Shown: positions 47,801-57,057, numbered from the stretch's first letter. The stretch: DNA of 64,000 nt from Mycolicibacterium hassiacum DSM 44199 (GCF_900603025.1 NZ_LR026975.1:2170001-2234000); one strand, 5' to 3'. Notes: generated by a model not told the origin, from the letters alone. Numbers and translations are program-made.

Positions 47801-48618
47801 AGGCCGGTGATCGCGGCGACCCGGTGCGGGGGGTAGTCGGCGAGGAACGCCGGCATGGCCTCCCAGCCCTCGGTGTGGGCGGCGATGAAGTCGGTGTCGA
47901 CGGCGCCGTCGGCGACCAGCAGGTGTAGCAGCCCGTTGAGCAGCGCCAGGTCGGTGCCCGCCCGCAGTTGCAGGAACAGGTCGGCGCGGTCGGCGGTGGC
48001 GGTGCGGCGCGGGTCGACGACGATGAGCCGGGCACCGGCGCGCAGCCGGTCGGCCATCCGCAGGAACAGGATCGGGTGGCAGTCGGCCATGTTGGCGCCG
48101 CTGACCAGGAACAGGTCGGCGGCGTCGATGTCGTCGTAGCTGCCGGGCGGGCCGTCGGCACCCAGCGACTGCTTGTAGCCGGTGGCCGCGCCGGCCATGC
48201 ACAGCCGCGAATTGGCCTCCAGGTACCGGGTGCGGATGAAGCCCTTGGCCAGCTTGGTGGCCAGGTATTGCGCTTCCAGCGACAGCTGTCCGGAGACGTA
48301 CAGCGCGACGGCGTCCGGGCCGTGGGTGTCGAGGATCTCGCGCAGCCGCCGGCCCGCGGCGGTGACGGCGTCGTCGACCCCGACCGGCACGGGTGCGGCG
48401 GCGCGGTGCGGTCGCATCAGCGCGGTCAGCGCCCGGCCCTCGGTGCTGCCCATCAGCTCCGCGTGGGTGAGGCCCTTGGTGCACAGCCGGCCCCGGTTGG
48501 TCGGATGCAGCCGGTCGCCGGTGACCTCGGCGATGACCGGTCCGGCCGGGCCGTCGGTGGTGCGGACCTCGAGGCCGCAGCCCACTCCGCAGTACGAGCA
48601 CACGGTGCGAATCGCCAC
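44863..48618 (-). CDS. Assimilatory nitrate reductase fused to a CysJ-like flavoprotein
   Basis: About 1251 residues. The N-terminal ~720 residues are a molybdopterin nitrate reductase: [4Fe-4S] ligands in VCSYCGVGCGLEV and GRLCTKGL, molybdopterin-binding YVSGQLSLEAQYLATKL, LFLVSGANMADCHPIL, and a C-terminal dinucleotide domain NTGRLPHQWHTMTKTGR. From ~725 comes a flavodoxin domain (VLWASQTGNAERLAASFA), then FAD binding (PRCYSISSSP, GVCSTYLADRA) and NAD(P)-binding (MIGAGTGIAPFRGFLQHR, FGDRHRAENFYYRDEL) ending KRYLRDVY as in CysJ. So electrons from NAD(P)H can reach Mo within one chain. GTG at 48616-48618 puts the first Cys at the usual distance; ATG 48642 is an alternative. A homologous fusion (NasN) is known in M. 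smegmatis. Confidence 0.92.
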   Translation of the reverse strand: MAIRTVCSYCGVGCGLEVRTTDGPAGPVIAEVTGDRLHPTNRGRLCTKGLTHAELMGSTEGRALTALMRPHRAAAPVPVGVDDAVTAAGRRLREILDTHGPDAVALYVSGQLSLEAQYLATKLAKGFIRTRYLEANSRLCMAGAATGYKQSLGADGPPGSYDDIDAADLFLVSGANMADCHPILFLRMADRLRAGARLIVVDPRRTATADRADLFLQLRAGTDLALLNGLLHLLVADGAVDTDFIAAHTEGWEAMPAFLADYPPHRVAAITGLREADIRTAAAMIAEAGPAWMSLWTMGLNQSTHGTWNTNAVCNLHLATGAICRPGAGPLSLTGQPNAMGGREMGYLGPGLPGQRSVTSPADRAFVEAVWNLPPGTIRAETNQGTVDLFDRLADGTVRACWIICTNPAASLPNRDRVIAGLRAADLVVAQDAYADTATNRHADIVLPAAMWGEADGVMVNSERTLTLARAAVPPAGDARPDWRLICDVAAAMGFGAHFDYADSAEVFDELRRFANPVIGYDLRGVDYQRLSAGPVQWPCPPGDPADRHPIRYLETGRPRFPTPSGRAVFLPRPHTEPHERPDENYPLVLNTGRLPHQWHTMTKTGRVATLNRLDDGPFVELHPDDAAALGITDGRAVELVSRRGRVVLPAVVTDRVRPGSCFAPFHWNDVHGPDLTVNAVTSPAVDPDSLQPELKVCAVRARPIGPAARPRARTRRLTGTGPVVLWASQTGNAERLAASFADILAAHGVRAESAAMGDIDPDELSAVSALLVVTSTFGDGGPPDAAARFWDRLRGPAAPALAGLRYAVLGIGDRSYARFCGYAADLDARLAELGAVRLAERAACEIDDRPAIADWMRRVTAVLNPAVTPVISEPVPQPVRFTRVDPIHAKMSRNELLTPPGSAKEVRQFGFDVAEYGVAYDVGDSLGVFPTNSDADVAAWLDATGLDGDEVIELDGAECALREALTTRYDICAVTPNLVDFLAGAVGDRAAARELRAGLSDLDRWRLGRNGIDVIRRYGVRAEVQQWQQALVRLAPRCYSISSSPLVSPHEIQLTVSVVRYTGPDGHLRGGVCSTYLADRAADTATPVFLQHSPYFRPPADGDVPIVMIGAGTGIAPFRGFLQHRRALGHRGRNWLLFGDRHRAENFYYRDELVAMAAEGLLTRLDVVFSRDQQKRIYVQDKMIEHGVELWRWIADGAHIYVCGDAAGMAAGVDAALTTIIATHGRLGAEAAKDFRRELIAAKRYLRDVY

Positions 48619-48725
48619 CCGCACACCGTGCCCGGGGCACATTACGGGCGATGCCGCCGCCGGTAAGCGCGACGCTAAAGCCCGCTCACGGTCCGGATCC
48701 GGCCGCTGTGAGGTCCGTCCCGACA

Positions 48726-48768
48726 CGGTGTGACACACCGCCGTAGAAAAAGTTTCGGGTCACCGAAA
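48726..48768. promoter_or_regulatory. Two palindromes in the divergent region upstream of the nitrate reductase
   Basis: 48726-48740 is a perfect palindrome with 7-bp arms and one central base (CGGTGTG-A-CACACCG). 48753-48768 is TTTCGG-GTCA-CCGAAA. Seven bases after the second, TATAGT (48775-48780) is six bases before the ATG of the small membrane protein, a leaderless -10. The pair could control one or both genes; no regulator is named. Confidence 0.65.
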
Positions 48769-48786
48769 ACGAGCTATAGTGGGGCC

Positions 48787-49026
48787 ATGACCAGCGACGA
48801 TCGAGTGCTCATCGCGGGTGTGCCGTGGCCGCGCTACAAGCTCGTCGCCCTGCTGGTCGGGCTGGTGGTGTGCGCCGCGGTCGGGGTGGTCACCCTGCAG
48901 GCCGCTCCCGCGGTGCTGGCCGGAGCGGCCGCCGCGACGGTGGTGTGGCTGGCCCACGGCCTGCGCCGGCCGCCGAGCGGTCAGCGCTCCGCGAGCAGGC
49001 GGTTGAGCGCGGCCAGGTCGGCCTGA
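48787..49026 (+). CDS. Small two-helix membrane protein
   Basis: 79 residues. A short N-terminus with VPWPRYK is followed by two hydrophobic stretches (about 19-37 LVALLVGLVVCAAVGVVTL and 40-57 APAVLAGAAAATVVWLAHGL), then a basic tail with SGQRSASRRLSAARSA. No family is recognised. The support is the ATG with an exact leaderless TATAGT promoter, rather than homology. The 3' end is close to, and antisense to, the end of the merR-type gene. Confidence 0.6.
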   Translation: MTSDDRVLIAGVPWPRYKLVALLVGLVVCAAVGVVTLQAAPAVLAGAAAATVVWLAHGLRRPPSGQRSASRRLSAARSA

Positions 49027-49033
49027 ACCGCCG

Positions 49034-49447
49034 TCACCCGGCTGCCGCTGTCTTCGTGCCGGCCAGCGGGGACAGGTGGATCCGACAGCTGCAGGCATCG
49101 ATCGACGGACAGGTGCACTGCATGCCCCACTCGACGATGGCGCGGGCATGTTGCAGCGCCGCGATGTGCGCGTCGAGTTCGGCCAGTTTGGCCTCGGCCA
49201 GGGCGCGAGCCACCGGCCGGCCCGGTGTGTCGTCGCCCAGCAGCACCGCGATCTCGTCGAGCGAGAACCCGGCCGCCTTGCACAGCCGGATGACCTCCAG
49301 CCGAGCCAGCACCGACTCGTCGTAGCGGCGCTGTCCACCGCTACGCTGCGGCGCCGGCACCAACCCGACCTTCTCGTAGTAGCGCAGCGTGGTCGGCGCC
49401 ACTCCGGTCCGGCGCGCAACCTCGCCGATCGTCAACCGCTCGGCCAT
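49034..49447 (-). CDS. MerR-family regulator with C-terminal Cys cluster
   Basis: 137 residues. N-terminal MerR helix-turn-helix: LTIGEVARRTGVAPTTLRYYEKVGLV, followed by GGQRRYDESVLARLEVIRLCKAAGF and a coiled-coil dimerisation helix. The C-terminal loop carries Cys111, 113, 119 and 121 (CTCPSIDACSC) plus Cys56, a pattern suited to a metal ion or an iron-sulfur centre. The effector is unknown: copper, zinc, cadmium and redox sensors of the family have differently spaced Cys. Divergent from the F420-type oxidoreductase, with a perfect operator between. Confidence 0.88.
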   Translation of the reverse strand: MAERLTIGEVARRTGVAPTTLRYYEKVGLVPAPQRSGGQRRYDESVLARLEVIRLCKAAGFSLDEIAVLLGDDTPGRPVARALAEAKLAELDAHIAALQHARAIVEWGMQCTCPSIDACSCRIHLSPLAGTKTAAAG

Positions 49448-49469
49448 CCGGCACCTCCCCGACAGCTTG

Positions 49470-49489
49470 ACTTAGAGTCAACTCTAAGT
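49470..49489. promoter_or_regulatory. MerR-type operator
   Basis: ACTTAGAG-TCAA-CTCTAAGT, a perfect 8-bp inverted repeat in the 56-bp gap between the two divergent starts, 14 bp before the oxidoreductase ATG. A TTGACT (49467-49472) overlaps its left edge, as the -35 of a MerR-controlled promoter would. Confidence 0.75.
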
Positions 49490-49503
49490 TGTTGACTCGG
49501 GGC

Positions 49504-49956
49504 ATGACTACCATCGACCACATCACCGACGACCTGAAGCGATCCCGCTACGTCCTGCTGCGCAGCTATCGCCGCGACGGCACCGCCGTCGACACCCCGA
49601 TCTGGTTCGCGCTGCGGGGACACCACCTGCTGTTCCGCACCAAGATCGGCCTCAAGACGCGCCGGCTGGCCGCGCACCCGGACGTCGAACTCGCCCCCTG
49701 CGACTACCGCGGCCGCGTCACCGGCCCGGCGTGGTACCGCGGGCGCGCGACGATCCTCGACGGCGCGGAGGCGCGGCAGGCCGATCGGCTACTGCACCGG
49801 CGCTACGGGTGGCAGTACAACGTCGTGCCGCTGATCAAGGTCCCGGGCGTCACCACCGTGCACCGCGATCTGCCGCTGCGCGAGAAGCTGCGGCGGGCAC
49901 GCGCGAAGGAACTGTGGCCCGACAGCACCATCGTGCGCATCGAGCTGGACAGTTAG
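49504..49956 (+). CDS. PPOX-class F420-dependent oxidoreductase
   Basis: 150 residues of the split-beta-barrel PPOX/FDOR type: LKRSRYVLLRSYRRDGTAVDTPIWFAL, LLFRTKIGLKTRRLAAHPDVELAPCDYRGR and the C-terminal basic segment. Enzymes of this family use F420H2 or flavin to reduce various substrates; here the substrate is unknown. ATG at 49504 (MTTIDHITDDL); the reading from 49489 would include the operator. Controlled probably by the divergent MerR protein. It converges with dnaE1 at 7 bp. Confidence 0.86.
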   Translation: MTTIDHITDDLKRSRYVLLRSYRRDGTAVDTPIWFALRGHHLLFRTKIGLKTRRLAAHPDVELAPCDYRGRVTGPAWYRGRATILDGAEARQADRLLHRRYGWQYNVVPLIKVPGVTTVHRDLPLREKLRRARAKELWPDSTIVRIELDS

Positions 49957-49963
49957 CCCGGGA

Positions 49964-52900
49964 TCAGCCCAGGCAGCCGGGTCCGAGCAGCTCCTTGAGG
50001 TCGCCCATCAGCTCCGACGACGGCGTCACCCGCAGCGACGGGTCCAGTTCCAGGGTGGTGACCCGCTCGCCGCTGACCAGCCGCAGATGCACCTGTGCGG
50101 GACCGGGATGACGCGCCAGCACCTGCTTGAGCGCGGTCACCTTGTCGAGTGTGCACTGCCGGGTCGGCAGGCTGACCGACACCGGCCGATTGTCCTGCTG
50201 CATCGTCGAGAAGTCAGGCACCACAAGGTTGTTGGCGATCAGCGAGACCCGGTCGTCGCGGATCGCGACCTTCGCGTCGATGATCACCACGGCGTCCTCG
50301 GCGATGTCCGCGCCGTACACCGAGTAGGTCTGCGGGAAGAACAGCACCTCGATACCGCCGGTGAGGTCCTCCAATTGCGCTGAGGCCCACGGCAATCCGT
50401 TCTTGTTCACCCGGCGGTTGACCGAGTTGAGAATGCCGCCGACCCGCACCTGGGTGTCGTTGGCCACCTCGCCGTCGAGGATCGCCGGGATCTGGGTGTC
50501 GACCTGGCCGGCCAGCAGGTGCGCCACGCCCTCGAGCGGGTGGCCGGACACATACAGCCCCAGCATCTCCCGCTCCAGCGCGAGCTTGTGCTTGTCGTCC
50601 CACTCCTCGTCGGGCACCTTGATCGAGAACACCTGGTCCATCGACCCGCCGGCCATCCCGTCGGCGCCGCCGAACAGGTCGAACTGGCCCATCGCCTCGG
50701 CCTTCTTGGTGCCCAGCACCGACTCCACGGCTTCGCCGTGCACCAGGAACAGGCCCTTGCGCGGATGGCCGAGCGAGTCGAACGCGCCGGCCTTGATCAG
50801 CGATTCGGTGACCTTCTTGTTGCAGGCGATGATGTCGATCTTGTTGAGGTAGTCGGAGAAGTCGGTGAACTTCCCCTTCTCCGTGCGGGTCTTGATGATC
50901 GACTCGACGACGTTGGCGCCGACATTGCGGATCGCGCCGAGGCCGTAGCGGATGTCGTCGCCGACCGAGGTGAAGTTCATCGCCGACTCGTTGACGTCCG
51001 GCGGCAGCACGGTGATGCCCAGCCGGCGGCAGTCGGCCAGATACACCGCGGCCTTGTCCTTGTCGTCGCCGACGCTGGTGAGCAGGCCGGCCATGTACTC
51101 GGCCGGGAAGTTGGCCTTGAGGTAGGCCGTCCAGTAGGACACCAGCCCGTAACCGGCCGCGTGCGACTTGTTGAACGCGTAGTCGGCGAACGGCAACACG
51201 GTGTCCCACAGCGCCTTGATGGCCTCGTCGGAGAAGCCGTTGGCCTTCATGCCCTCGGAGAAGCCCTCGAACTCCTTCTCCAGGACCTCGCGCTTCTTCT
51301 TGCCCATCGCCTTGCGCAGAATGTCGGCTCGGCCGAGCGAGTAGCCAGCGACCTTCTGCGCGATGCGCATGATCTGTTCCTGGTAGACGATCAGGCCGTA
51401 GGTCTCGGCGAGGATGTCGCGCAGCGGCTCCTCGAGCTCGGGGTGGATCGGCTTGATCGGCTGGCGGCCGTTCTTGCGGTCGGCGTAGTCGTTGTGGGCG
51501 TTCATGCCCATCGGGCCGGGCCGGTACAGCGCCAGCACCGCGACGATGTCGTCGAAGCAGGTGGGCTGCATGCGGCGCAGCAGGTCGCGCATCGGCCCGC
51601 CGTCGAGCTGGAACACCCCGAGCGTGTCGCCGCGGCTCAGCAGCTCGTAGGTCTTCGGGTCGTCCAGCGGAACGTTGTCCAGGTCGACCTCGATACCGCG
51701 GTTGGCCTTGATGTTCTCGATCGCGTCGCCGATGATCGTCAGGTTCCGTAGGCCGAGGAAGTCCATCTTCAGCAGGCCGATGGCCTCACAGGCCGGGTAG
51801 TCCCAGCCGGTGATGATGGCGCCGTCCTGCGGCCGCTTCCACAGCGGGATCGCCTCGATCAGCGGTTCGGAGCTCATGATCACCGCGCAGGCGTGCACGC
51901 CGGCGTTGCGGACCAGGCCCTCCAGCCCGAGCGCGGTCTCGTAGATGGTGCGCACATCCGGATCGGTCTCGATCAGGGTGCGGACCTCGGTGGCCTCCTT
52001 GTACCGCTCGTGGTTGGGATCCATGATCCCGGCGAGCGGGATGTCCTTGGCCATGATCGGCGGCGGCAGCGCCTTGGTGATGCGGTCGGCGATGGCGAAG
52101 CCGGGCTGGCCGTAGTGCACCCGGGCGGCGTCCTTCAGCGCCGCCTTGGTCTTGATGGTGCCGAACGTGATGACCTGCGCGACCCGGTCGTGGCCGTACT
52201 TGTTGGCGGCGTAGCGCAGCATCTCGCCGCGCCGGCGATCGTCGAAGTCGATGTCGATATCGGGCATCGACACGCGTTCGGGGTTGAGGAACCGCTCGAA
52301 CAGCAGCCCGTACGGGATCGGGTCGATGTTGGTGATGCCCAGCGCGTAGGCGACCAGCGAGCCGGCGGCCGACCCGCGGCCCGGCCCGACCCGGATGTCC
52401 ACCGAGCGGGCGTAGTTGATCAGGTCGGCCACGATCAGGAAGTACGACGGATACCCCTTGTCGCAGATGACCTTGATCTCGTACTCGGCGCGGTCGAGGT
52501 AGTTCTGCGGCACCCCGTCCGGGAAGCGCCGCTCCAGGCCGCGCTGCACCTCGTGGCGCAGCCAGGTCTCCGGGGTGTGGCCCTCGGGCACCGGGAACAC
52601 CGGCATCCGGTCGCGCGGGGTCCACACGTCGGCGTAGGACTGCACCCGCTCGGCGATCAGCAGGGTCGCGTCGCAGGCGCCGGGCACCTCGTCGTCCCAC
52701 AGCGCGCGCATCTCGGCGGCGCTCTTGAGGTAGTAGCCGTCGCCGTCGAACCTGAACCGGTTCGGGTCCGACAGCGTCTTGCCGGTCTGCACGCACAGCA
52801 GCGCCTCGTGGTTGCCGGCCGCGTCGCGGGTGACGTAGTGGCAGTCGTTGGTGGCCAGCGGCGGGATGTCGAGTTTGCGGCCGATCTCCAGCAGCCCCTC

Positions 52901-53518
52901 GCGCACCCGGCGCTCGATGTCGAGGCCGTGGTCCATCAGCTCGAGGAAGAAGTTGTCCGGGCCGAAGATCTCCCGCCATTTCGCGGCCGCCGCCAGCGCC
53001 TCGTCGAACTGACCCAGCCGCAGCCTGGTCTGCACCTCCCCGGACGGGCAGCCGGTGGTCGCGATGATGCCCTCGGCGTGCTCGGCGATCAGCTCGGCGT
53101 CCATGCGGGCCCACTTGCCCAGCTGGCCCTCGAACGACGCCAGCGACGACAGCTTGAACAGGTTGCGCAGGCCGGTGGCGTTCTCGGCGATCATCGTCAG
53201 GTGGGTGTAGGATCCGCTGCCGGACACGTCGTCGGACTTCTGGCTCGGGTCGCCCCAGAACACCCGCTTGGTGTCGAACCGGGAGCCGGGCGCGATGTAG
53301 GCCTCGATCCCGATGATCGGCTTGATCCCGGCGTCGGTGGCGGCGTTGTAGAACTCGCTGGCGCCGAACATGTTTCCGTGGTCGGTCATGCCGATCGCCG
53401 TCATCTCCAGGCGCTGCGCCTCGGCGAGCAGCGGTTTGACCTTCGCGGCGCCGTCCAGCATCGAGAACTCGGTGTGGTTATGCAGGTGCACGAAGGACCG
53501 CGACGACGAACCGCTCAT
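49964..53518 (-). CDS. dnaE1: DNA polymerase III alpha subunit, replicative
   Basis: Main replicative polymerase with PHP proofreading. 1184 residues. PHP domain (about 8-290) begins [15 protein letters not shown], and its metal ligands include Asp22 and Asp225, the residues whose M. tuberculosis equivalents are required for proofreading. The polymerase core has Asp420/422/424 in PDIDIDFDD and [18 protein letters not shown] tandem HhH and an OB fold follow ([18 protein letters not shown]), and a C-terminal tau-binding region. ATG at 53516-53518. Located between two TetR-type/MerR regulated units, otherwise a solitary gene. Confidence 0.98.
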   Translation of the reverse strand: MSGSSSRSFVHLHNHTEFSMLDGAAKVKPLLAEAQRLEMTAIGMTDHGNMFGASEFYNAATDAGIKPIIGIEAYIAPGSRFDTKRVFWGDPSQKSDDVSGSGSYTHLTMIAENATGLRNLFKLSSLASFEGQLGKWARMDAELIAEHAEGIIATTGCPSGEVQTRLRLGQFDEALAAAAKWREIFGPDNFFLELMDHGLDIERRVREGLLEIGRKLDIPPLATNDCHYVTRDAAGNHEALLCVQTGKTLSDPNRFRFDGDGYYLKSAAEMRALWDDEVPGACDATLLIAERVQSYADVWTPRDRMPVFPVPEGHTPETWLRHEVQRGLERRFPDGVPQNYLDRAEYEIKVICDKGYPSYFLIVADLINYARSVDIRVGPGRGSAAGSLVAYALGITNIDPIPYGLLFERFLNPERVSMPDIDIDFDDRRRGEMLRYAANKYGHDRVAQVITFGTIKTKAALKDAARVHYGQPGFAIADRITKALPPPIMAKDIPLAGIMDPNHERYKEATEVRTLIETDPDVRTIYETALGLEGLVRNAGVHACAVIMSSEPLIEAIPLWKRPQDGAIITGWDYPACEAIGLLKMDFLGLRNLTIIGDAIENIKANRGIEVDLDNVPLDDPKTYELLSRGDTLGVFQLDGGPMRDLLRRMQPTCFDDIVAVLALYRPGPMGMNAHNDYADRKNGRQPIKPIHPELEEPLRDILAETYGLIVYQEQIMRIAQKVAGYSLGRADILRKAMGKKKREVLEKEFEGFSEGMKANGFSDEAIKALWDTVLPFADYAFNKSHAAGYGLVSYWTAYLKANFPAEYMAGLLTSVGDDKDKAAVYLADCRRLGITVLPPDVNESAMNFTSVGDDIRYGLGAIRNVGANVVESIIKTRTEKGKFTDFSDYLNKIDIIACNKKVTESLIKAGAFDSLGHPRKGLFLVHGEAVESVLGTKKAEAMGQFDLFGGADGMAGGSMDQVFSIKVPDEEWDDKHKLALEREMLGLYVSGHPLEGVAHLLAGQVDTQIPAILDGEVANDTQVRVGGILNSVNRRVNKNGLPWASAQLEDLTGGIEVLFFPQTYSVYGADIAEDAVVIIDAKVAIRDDRVSLIANNLVVPDFSTMQQDNRPVSVSLPTRQCTLDKVTALKQVLARHPGPAQVHLRLVSGERVTTLELDPSLRVTPSSELMGDLKELLGPGCLG

Positions 53519-53591
53519 AGGCTCGCCAGTCTATGACCGTCCACCGACACTTCTCGGCGTGTCGCGCTGCGTGTCTTTCCGACCCGTCGGA

Positions 53592-53720
53592 TCAGGACTG
53601 GCCGTTGTTGCGAATGACCCGGATGAGCTGCGACGGCGCCGGCAGCCGCCAGCCGAGTTGCGCACCGATACCCGTGAGCACCAGCACCGCGATCGTCGCG
53701 GCCAAACCGAGCCCAGCCAT
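53592..53720 (-). CDS. Putative 42-residue membrane peptide
   Basis: ATG at 53718-53720 opens MAGLGLAATIAVLVLTGIGA followed by QLGWRLPAPSQLIRVIRNNGQS. One hydrophobic helix (residues 2-20) and a basic-amphipathic C-terminus. Upstream on this strand GATTAATAGCGTTTCGAGGC holds a -10-like TAGCGT and a short GAGG. No homologue is recognised; the space between dnaE1 and the TetR gene is otherwise empty of genes, so the frame is reported with moderate confidence. Confidence 0.45.
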   Translation of the reverse strand: MAGLGLAATIAVLVLTGIGAQLGWRLPAPSQLIRVIRNNGQS

Positions 53721-53793
53721 GCCTCGAAACGCTATTAATCGGTCCGGATGAACGAAATCAGGGGTTTCCCTAGCATCCCGGGGCAGGTCGGCA

Positions 53794-54525
53794 CTACCCC
53801 GCGTTCGTGCGCGCGGCGTCCGGGTCCCTGCTGGGACGCCACCGACGGGACCGCCGGCGGCTGTCGACGGCGTGCAACCGGCGGCCGTCGGACGCCAACA
53901 GGCCCTCGACGAACAGTCGCTCGACCTGTTTGGCGATCTGCCGGAAGTCGTCCGGTGCGTGCATGAACGACACCGAGAAGCCCATCCCCCAGAACATCGC
54001 GAACAGCATGTCGGCCACCGCAGTGACATCGGTGTCCGGCGGGATCTCCCCGCGCTCGACGGCGTCGGTCACGACCTGGCGGTAGAACTCGGTGATCGCA
54101 TCGGCCGCCGCCGGGCCGCGCTGCCGGACCTCCGGGCTGCGCTGCATCTCCAGCCGCGACGCGACGACGAACCGCAGCATCGACTTGTCCAGGCGCTCGA
54201 GCCTGCGCAGTGCGGTGGCGAACCCCGCGAGCTGGGTCAGCAGGGTCGGCTGGCGGCGCGCCCCCGCGATGCACTCCGCCACCGCGGAGTAGGCCTCCTG
54301 CTGCAGGGCCGCGAACACCTGTTCCCGGTTGTCGAAGTAGTAGTGCATCGTCGGGCGGCTCAGCCCGGCCCGCCTGGAGATGGACTGGAAGGTGGCTGCG
54401 TGATAGCCGCGCTCGTTGATGACGTCGCGCGCTGCACGCAGGATGCGAGCCCGGGTTTCCGCCGAATCCGCTCCTGCCGGCCGACCCGGCCGCCGGCGTG
54501 GAGCCTGGTTTGCCACGCGTGGCAC
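53794..54525 (-). CDS. TetR-family transcriptional regulator
   Basis: 243 residues. HTH of TetR type near residues 25-65 (ARILRAARDVINERGYHAATFQSISRRAG, LSRPTMHYYFDNREQVF); the rest is a ligand domain ending in a Arg-rich tail. Target and ligand are unknown. GTG start at 54523-54525. It lies 44 bp after rarD on the same strand and may be cotranscribed. Confidence 0.9.
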   Translation of the reverse strand: MPRVANQAPRRRPGRPAGADSAETRARILRAARDVINERGYHAATFQSISRRAGLSRPTMHYYFDNREQVFAALQQEAYSAVAECIAGARRQPTLLTQLAGFATALRRLERLDKSMLRFVVASRLEMQRSPEVRQRGPAAADAITEFYRQVVTDAVERGEIPPDTDVTAVADMLFAMFWGMGFSVSFMHAPDDFRQIAKQVERLFVEGLLASDGRRLHAVDSRRRSRRWRPSRDPDAARTNAG

Positions 54526-54569
54526 GGGCAGAAACTACGAGGATTGCTGAAACTCGTCAACTGTGCGAA

Positions 54570-55478
54570 TTAACGAAAGTTAGCAAAATCACCACCACCC
54601 AGCCTGGCAGCAGTGGCCTGCACGAACGCATCGACGGTGAACATCAGCAATGCGAACCAGATCAGCGCGAAACCTAACCAGCGCAGGGCCGGCATGGGCT
54701 CGTGACCGATCACCACACCCCAGGTCAGCTGCATGACCGGGGTCAGGTAGAACAGCACGCCGATGGTGATCATGGGCAGCCGGTGGGCCGCCGCGGCGAA
54801 GAACAGCAACGGCAGCGCGGTCAGCACGCCGGACAGCATCAGCAGCGCCACATGCCCACCACCGTGTCCGGTGAAGGTGGACTGCCCGCCGGCCTGCAGC
54901 ACCGCGAGGTAGCCGATCGCCACCGGGGTGGCCGCCGCCGCCTCGACGGCGACGCTGACCCGCGGATCGGTCGGCACCGTCTTCTTCACCGCGCCGTACA
55001 GACCGAACGACAACGCCAACCCGAGCCCGATGACCGGCACGGTGTGGGCTTCGGCGCTCAGCACCGCCACCGCGGCCACCGCGATCACCAGCGCGGCGAA
55101 CTGGGCGCGGTTGAGCCGTTCGCGGAACAGGATCAGCCCGAGCGCGACGGTCACCAGCGGGTTGATGAAGTAGCCGAGCGCGGCGTCGACGACGTGGCCG
55201 TTGTTGACGGCGTAGATGTAGATGCCCCAGTTGGCCGAGATCAGCGCCGAGGCGCACAACAGCAACAGCCAGGTGCGGGCGGCTATCGCGCGCAGGTCGG
55301 CGATCCGGCGGGCGGCCGCGACGACGACCACCATGAACACGCACGTCCACAGCACCCGGTGGGCCAGGATCTCCAGCGCCCCCGCGGGTTTCAGCAACGG
55401 GAAGAACGCCGGGAACAGGCCCCACATGGCGTACGCGCCGACACCGAACAGCAGTCCGCTCGCGCCGGCCGCCCTCAA
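54570..55478 (-). CDS. rarD: RarD-type EamA family transporter
   Basis: 302 residues with ten hydrophobic helices (two EamA repeats). The opening [21 protein letters not shown] and the segment [25 protein letters not shown] are RarD signatures. RarD-type proteins are named from chloramphenicol resistance in other bacteria; the natural substrate is unknown. The start is TTG at 55476-55478, overlapping the rluD stop by four bases. Confidence 0.9.
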   Translation of the reverse strand: MRAAGASGLLFGVGAYAMWGLFPAFFPLLKPAGALEILAHRVLWTCVFMVVVVAAARRIADLRAIAARTWLLLLCASALISANWGIYIYAVNNGHVVDAALGYFINPLVTVALGLILFRERLNRAQFAALVIAVAAVAVLSAEAHTVPVIGLGLALSFGLYGAVKKTVPTDPRVSVAVEAAAATPVAIGYLAVLQAGGQSTFTGHGGGHVALLMLSGVLTALPLLFFAAAAHRLPMITIGVLFYLTPVMQLTWGVVIGHEPMPALRWLGFALIWFALLMFTVDAFVQATAARLGGGDFANFR

Positions 55479-56404
55479 CGGTCGCTATCCCGCAGCACGT
55501 CGAGCGCGTGCTGCAGGTCCGGCGGATAGTCGCTGGTGATCTCCATCCGCCGTCCCTCGGTGGGGTGGGCGAACGCCAGGGACCGGGCGTGCAGCCATTG
55601 CCGGTGCAGACCGAGGCGCTTGGCCAGCGTGGGGTCGGCGCCGTAGGTCAGATCCCCCACGCACGGGTGGTGCAGGGCGGCGAAGTGCACCCGAATCTGG
55701 TGGGTGCGGCCGGTTTCCAGCTGCACGTCGAGCAGGCTGGCCGCCCGGTGCGCCTCGATGGTGTCGTAGTGGGTGATGCTGGGCCGGCCGTTCTCGGTGA
55801 CCGCGAACTTCCAGGCGTGGCCCCGATGCCGTCCGATCGGTGCGTCGATGGTGCCGCTGAGCGGATCCGGATGCCCCTGTACCAGGGCGTGGTAGCGCTT
55901 CTCGACGGTGCGCTGTTTGAACGCGCGCTTGAGCGCGGTGTAGGCCTGCTCCGACAGCGCCACCACCATCACCCCGGAGGTGCCCACGTCGAGCCGGTGC
56001 ACGATGCCCTGGCGTTCGTGGGCACCCGAGGTGCTGATCCGGAACCCGGCCGCGGCCAACCCGCCGAGCACGGTCGGGCCGTTCCAGCCCACGGTGGCGT
56101 GCGCGGCCACTCCCGGTGGTTTGTCGACGGCGACGATGTCGGCGTCGGAGTAGAGGATCTTCATCCCCTCGATCTCGACCGGGATGTTCTCCACCGGGGC
56201 GGGCGCTTCGGGCAGCCGCACATCCAGCCAGGCCCCGGCGGTCAGCTTGTCGGACTTGTCGGGGCGCACCCCGTCGATCTCGACCTCGCCGTTCTCCACC
56301 AGGGCGGCGGCTGCGGTGCGCGACAGGCCCAGCAGCCGGGACAGCCCGGCGTCCACACGCATGCCGGCCAAACCTTCGGGGACCGGTATCGAGCGGGTAG
56401 TCAC
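55475..56404 (-). CDS. rluD: RluA/RluD-family 23S rRNA pseudouridine synthase
   Basis: 309 residues: N-terminal S4-like RNA-binding domain (about 10-75) and the RluA catalytic core with Asp139 in [15 protein letters not shown]. The order lspA-rluD is conserved in many bacteria. The exact uridine targets cannot be read from sequence; the name is by family. GTG start, one-base overlap with the lspA stop. Confidence 0.93.
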   Translation of the reverse strand: MTTRSIPVPEGLAGMRVDAGLSRLLGLSRTAAAALVENGEVEIDGVRPDKSDKLTAGAWLDVRLPEAPAPVENIPVEIEGMKILYSDADIVAVDKPPGVAAHATVGWNGPTVLGGLAAAGFRISTSGAHERQGIVHRLDVGTSGVMVVALSEQAYTALKRAFKQRTVEKRYHALVQGHPDPLSGTIDAPIGRHRGHAWKFAVTENGRPSITHYDTIEAHRAASLLDVQLETGRTHQIRVHFAALHHPCVGDLTYGADPTLAKRLGLHRQWLHARSLAFAHPTEGRRMEITSDYPPDLQHALDVLRDSDR

Positions 56405-57015
56405 TATGCCGGATCAGCCTCTCGGCCTAGGTTTTCGGACTTGTTGTCGCCGGACCTGCGCCGTCCGACCGTGTCGTAATCGAAACCGAACAACGACAGC
56501 ACAACCAGCAGTATCGCTCCCCCGACCACGCACGGATCGGCGACGTTGAACACCGGCCACCATCCGATGGACAGGAAGTCGACGACCTCGCCGCGCAGCG
56601 GGCCGGGTGAGCGGAAGAAGCGGTCGACCAGGTTGCCCATGGCACCGCCGAGGATCATGCCCAGGCCGACGGCCCACCAGGGCGAGACGAGCCGGCGGCC
56701 CATCCAGATGATGCCGATCACCACCGCGGTCGCGATCAGGGTCAGCACCCAGGTGTAACCGGTCGCCATCGAGAACGCGGCACCGGAGTTGCGCACCAGC
56801 GTCCAGGTCACGGTGTCACCGATGATCGACACCGGCTGGTTGGGCGGCAGCAGCCGCACCGCCAGCACCTTGGTGACGATGTCGGCGACCAGCACCACCC
56901 CCGCGACGGTGAGCAGCAGCCGCAGCCGGCGTTTCGGGGCCGGCGGCGGCGATTCGGGCACCTGCGCCTCGGCGTCGGGCACCGGGTCGGCCGACGCGGG
57001 CGTTTCATCAGTCAC
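56404..57015 (-). CDS. lspA: Lipoprotein signal peptidase
   Basis: Aspartic membrane protease that removes the signal peptide of diacylated prolipoproteins, working after Lgt. 203 residues with four helices. Catalytic Asp131 (GNLVDRFF) and Asp160 (FNVADPC) are present; NSGAAFSM is conserved. An N-terminal acidic/proline tail (1-30) precedes the first helix, as in other mycobacteria. GTG start at 57013-57015; divergent from ansA with 42 bp between. Confidence 0.97.
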   Translation of the reverse strand: MTDETPASADPVPDAEAQVPESPPPAPKRRLRLLLTVAGVVLVADIVTKVLAVRLLPPNQPVSIIGDTVTWTLVRNSGAAFSMATGYTWVLTLIATAVVIGIIWMGRRLVSPWWAVGLGMILGGAMGNLVDRFFRSPGPLRGEVVDFLSIGWWPVFNVADPCVVGGAILLVVLSLFGFDYDTVGRRRSGDNKSENLGREADPA

Positions 57016-57057
57016 TCCCCCATCATCGCAAAAGTCCGATGGACCAGAATTCCACCC

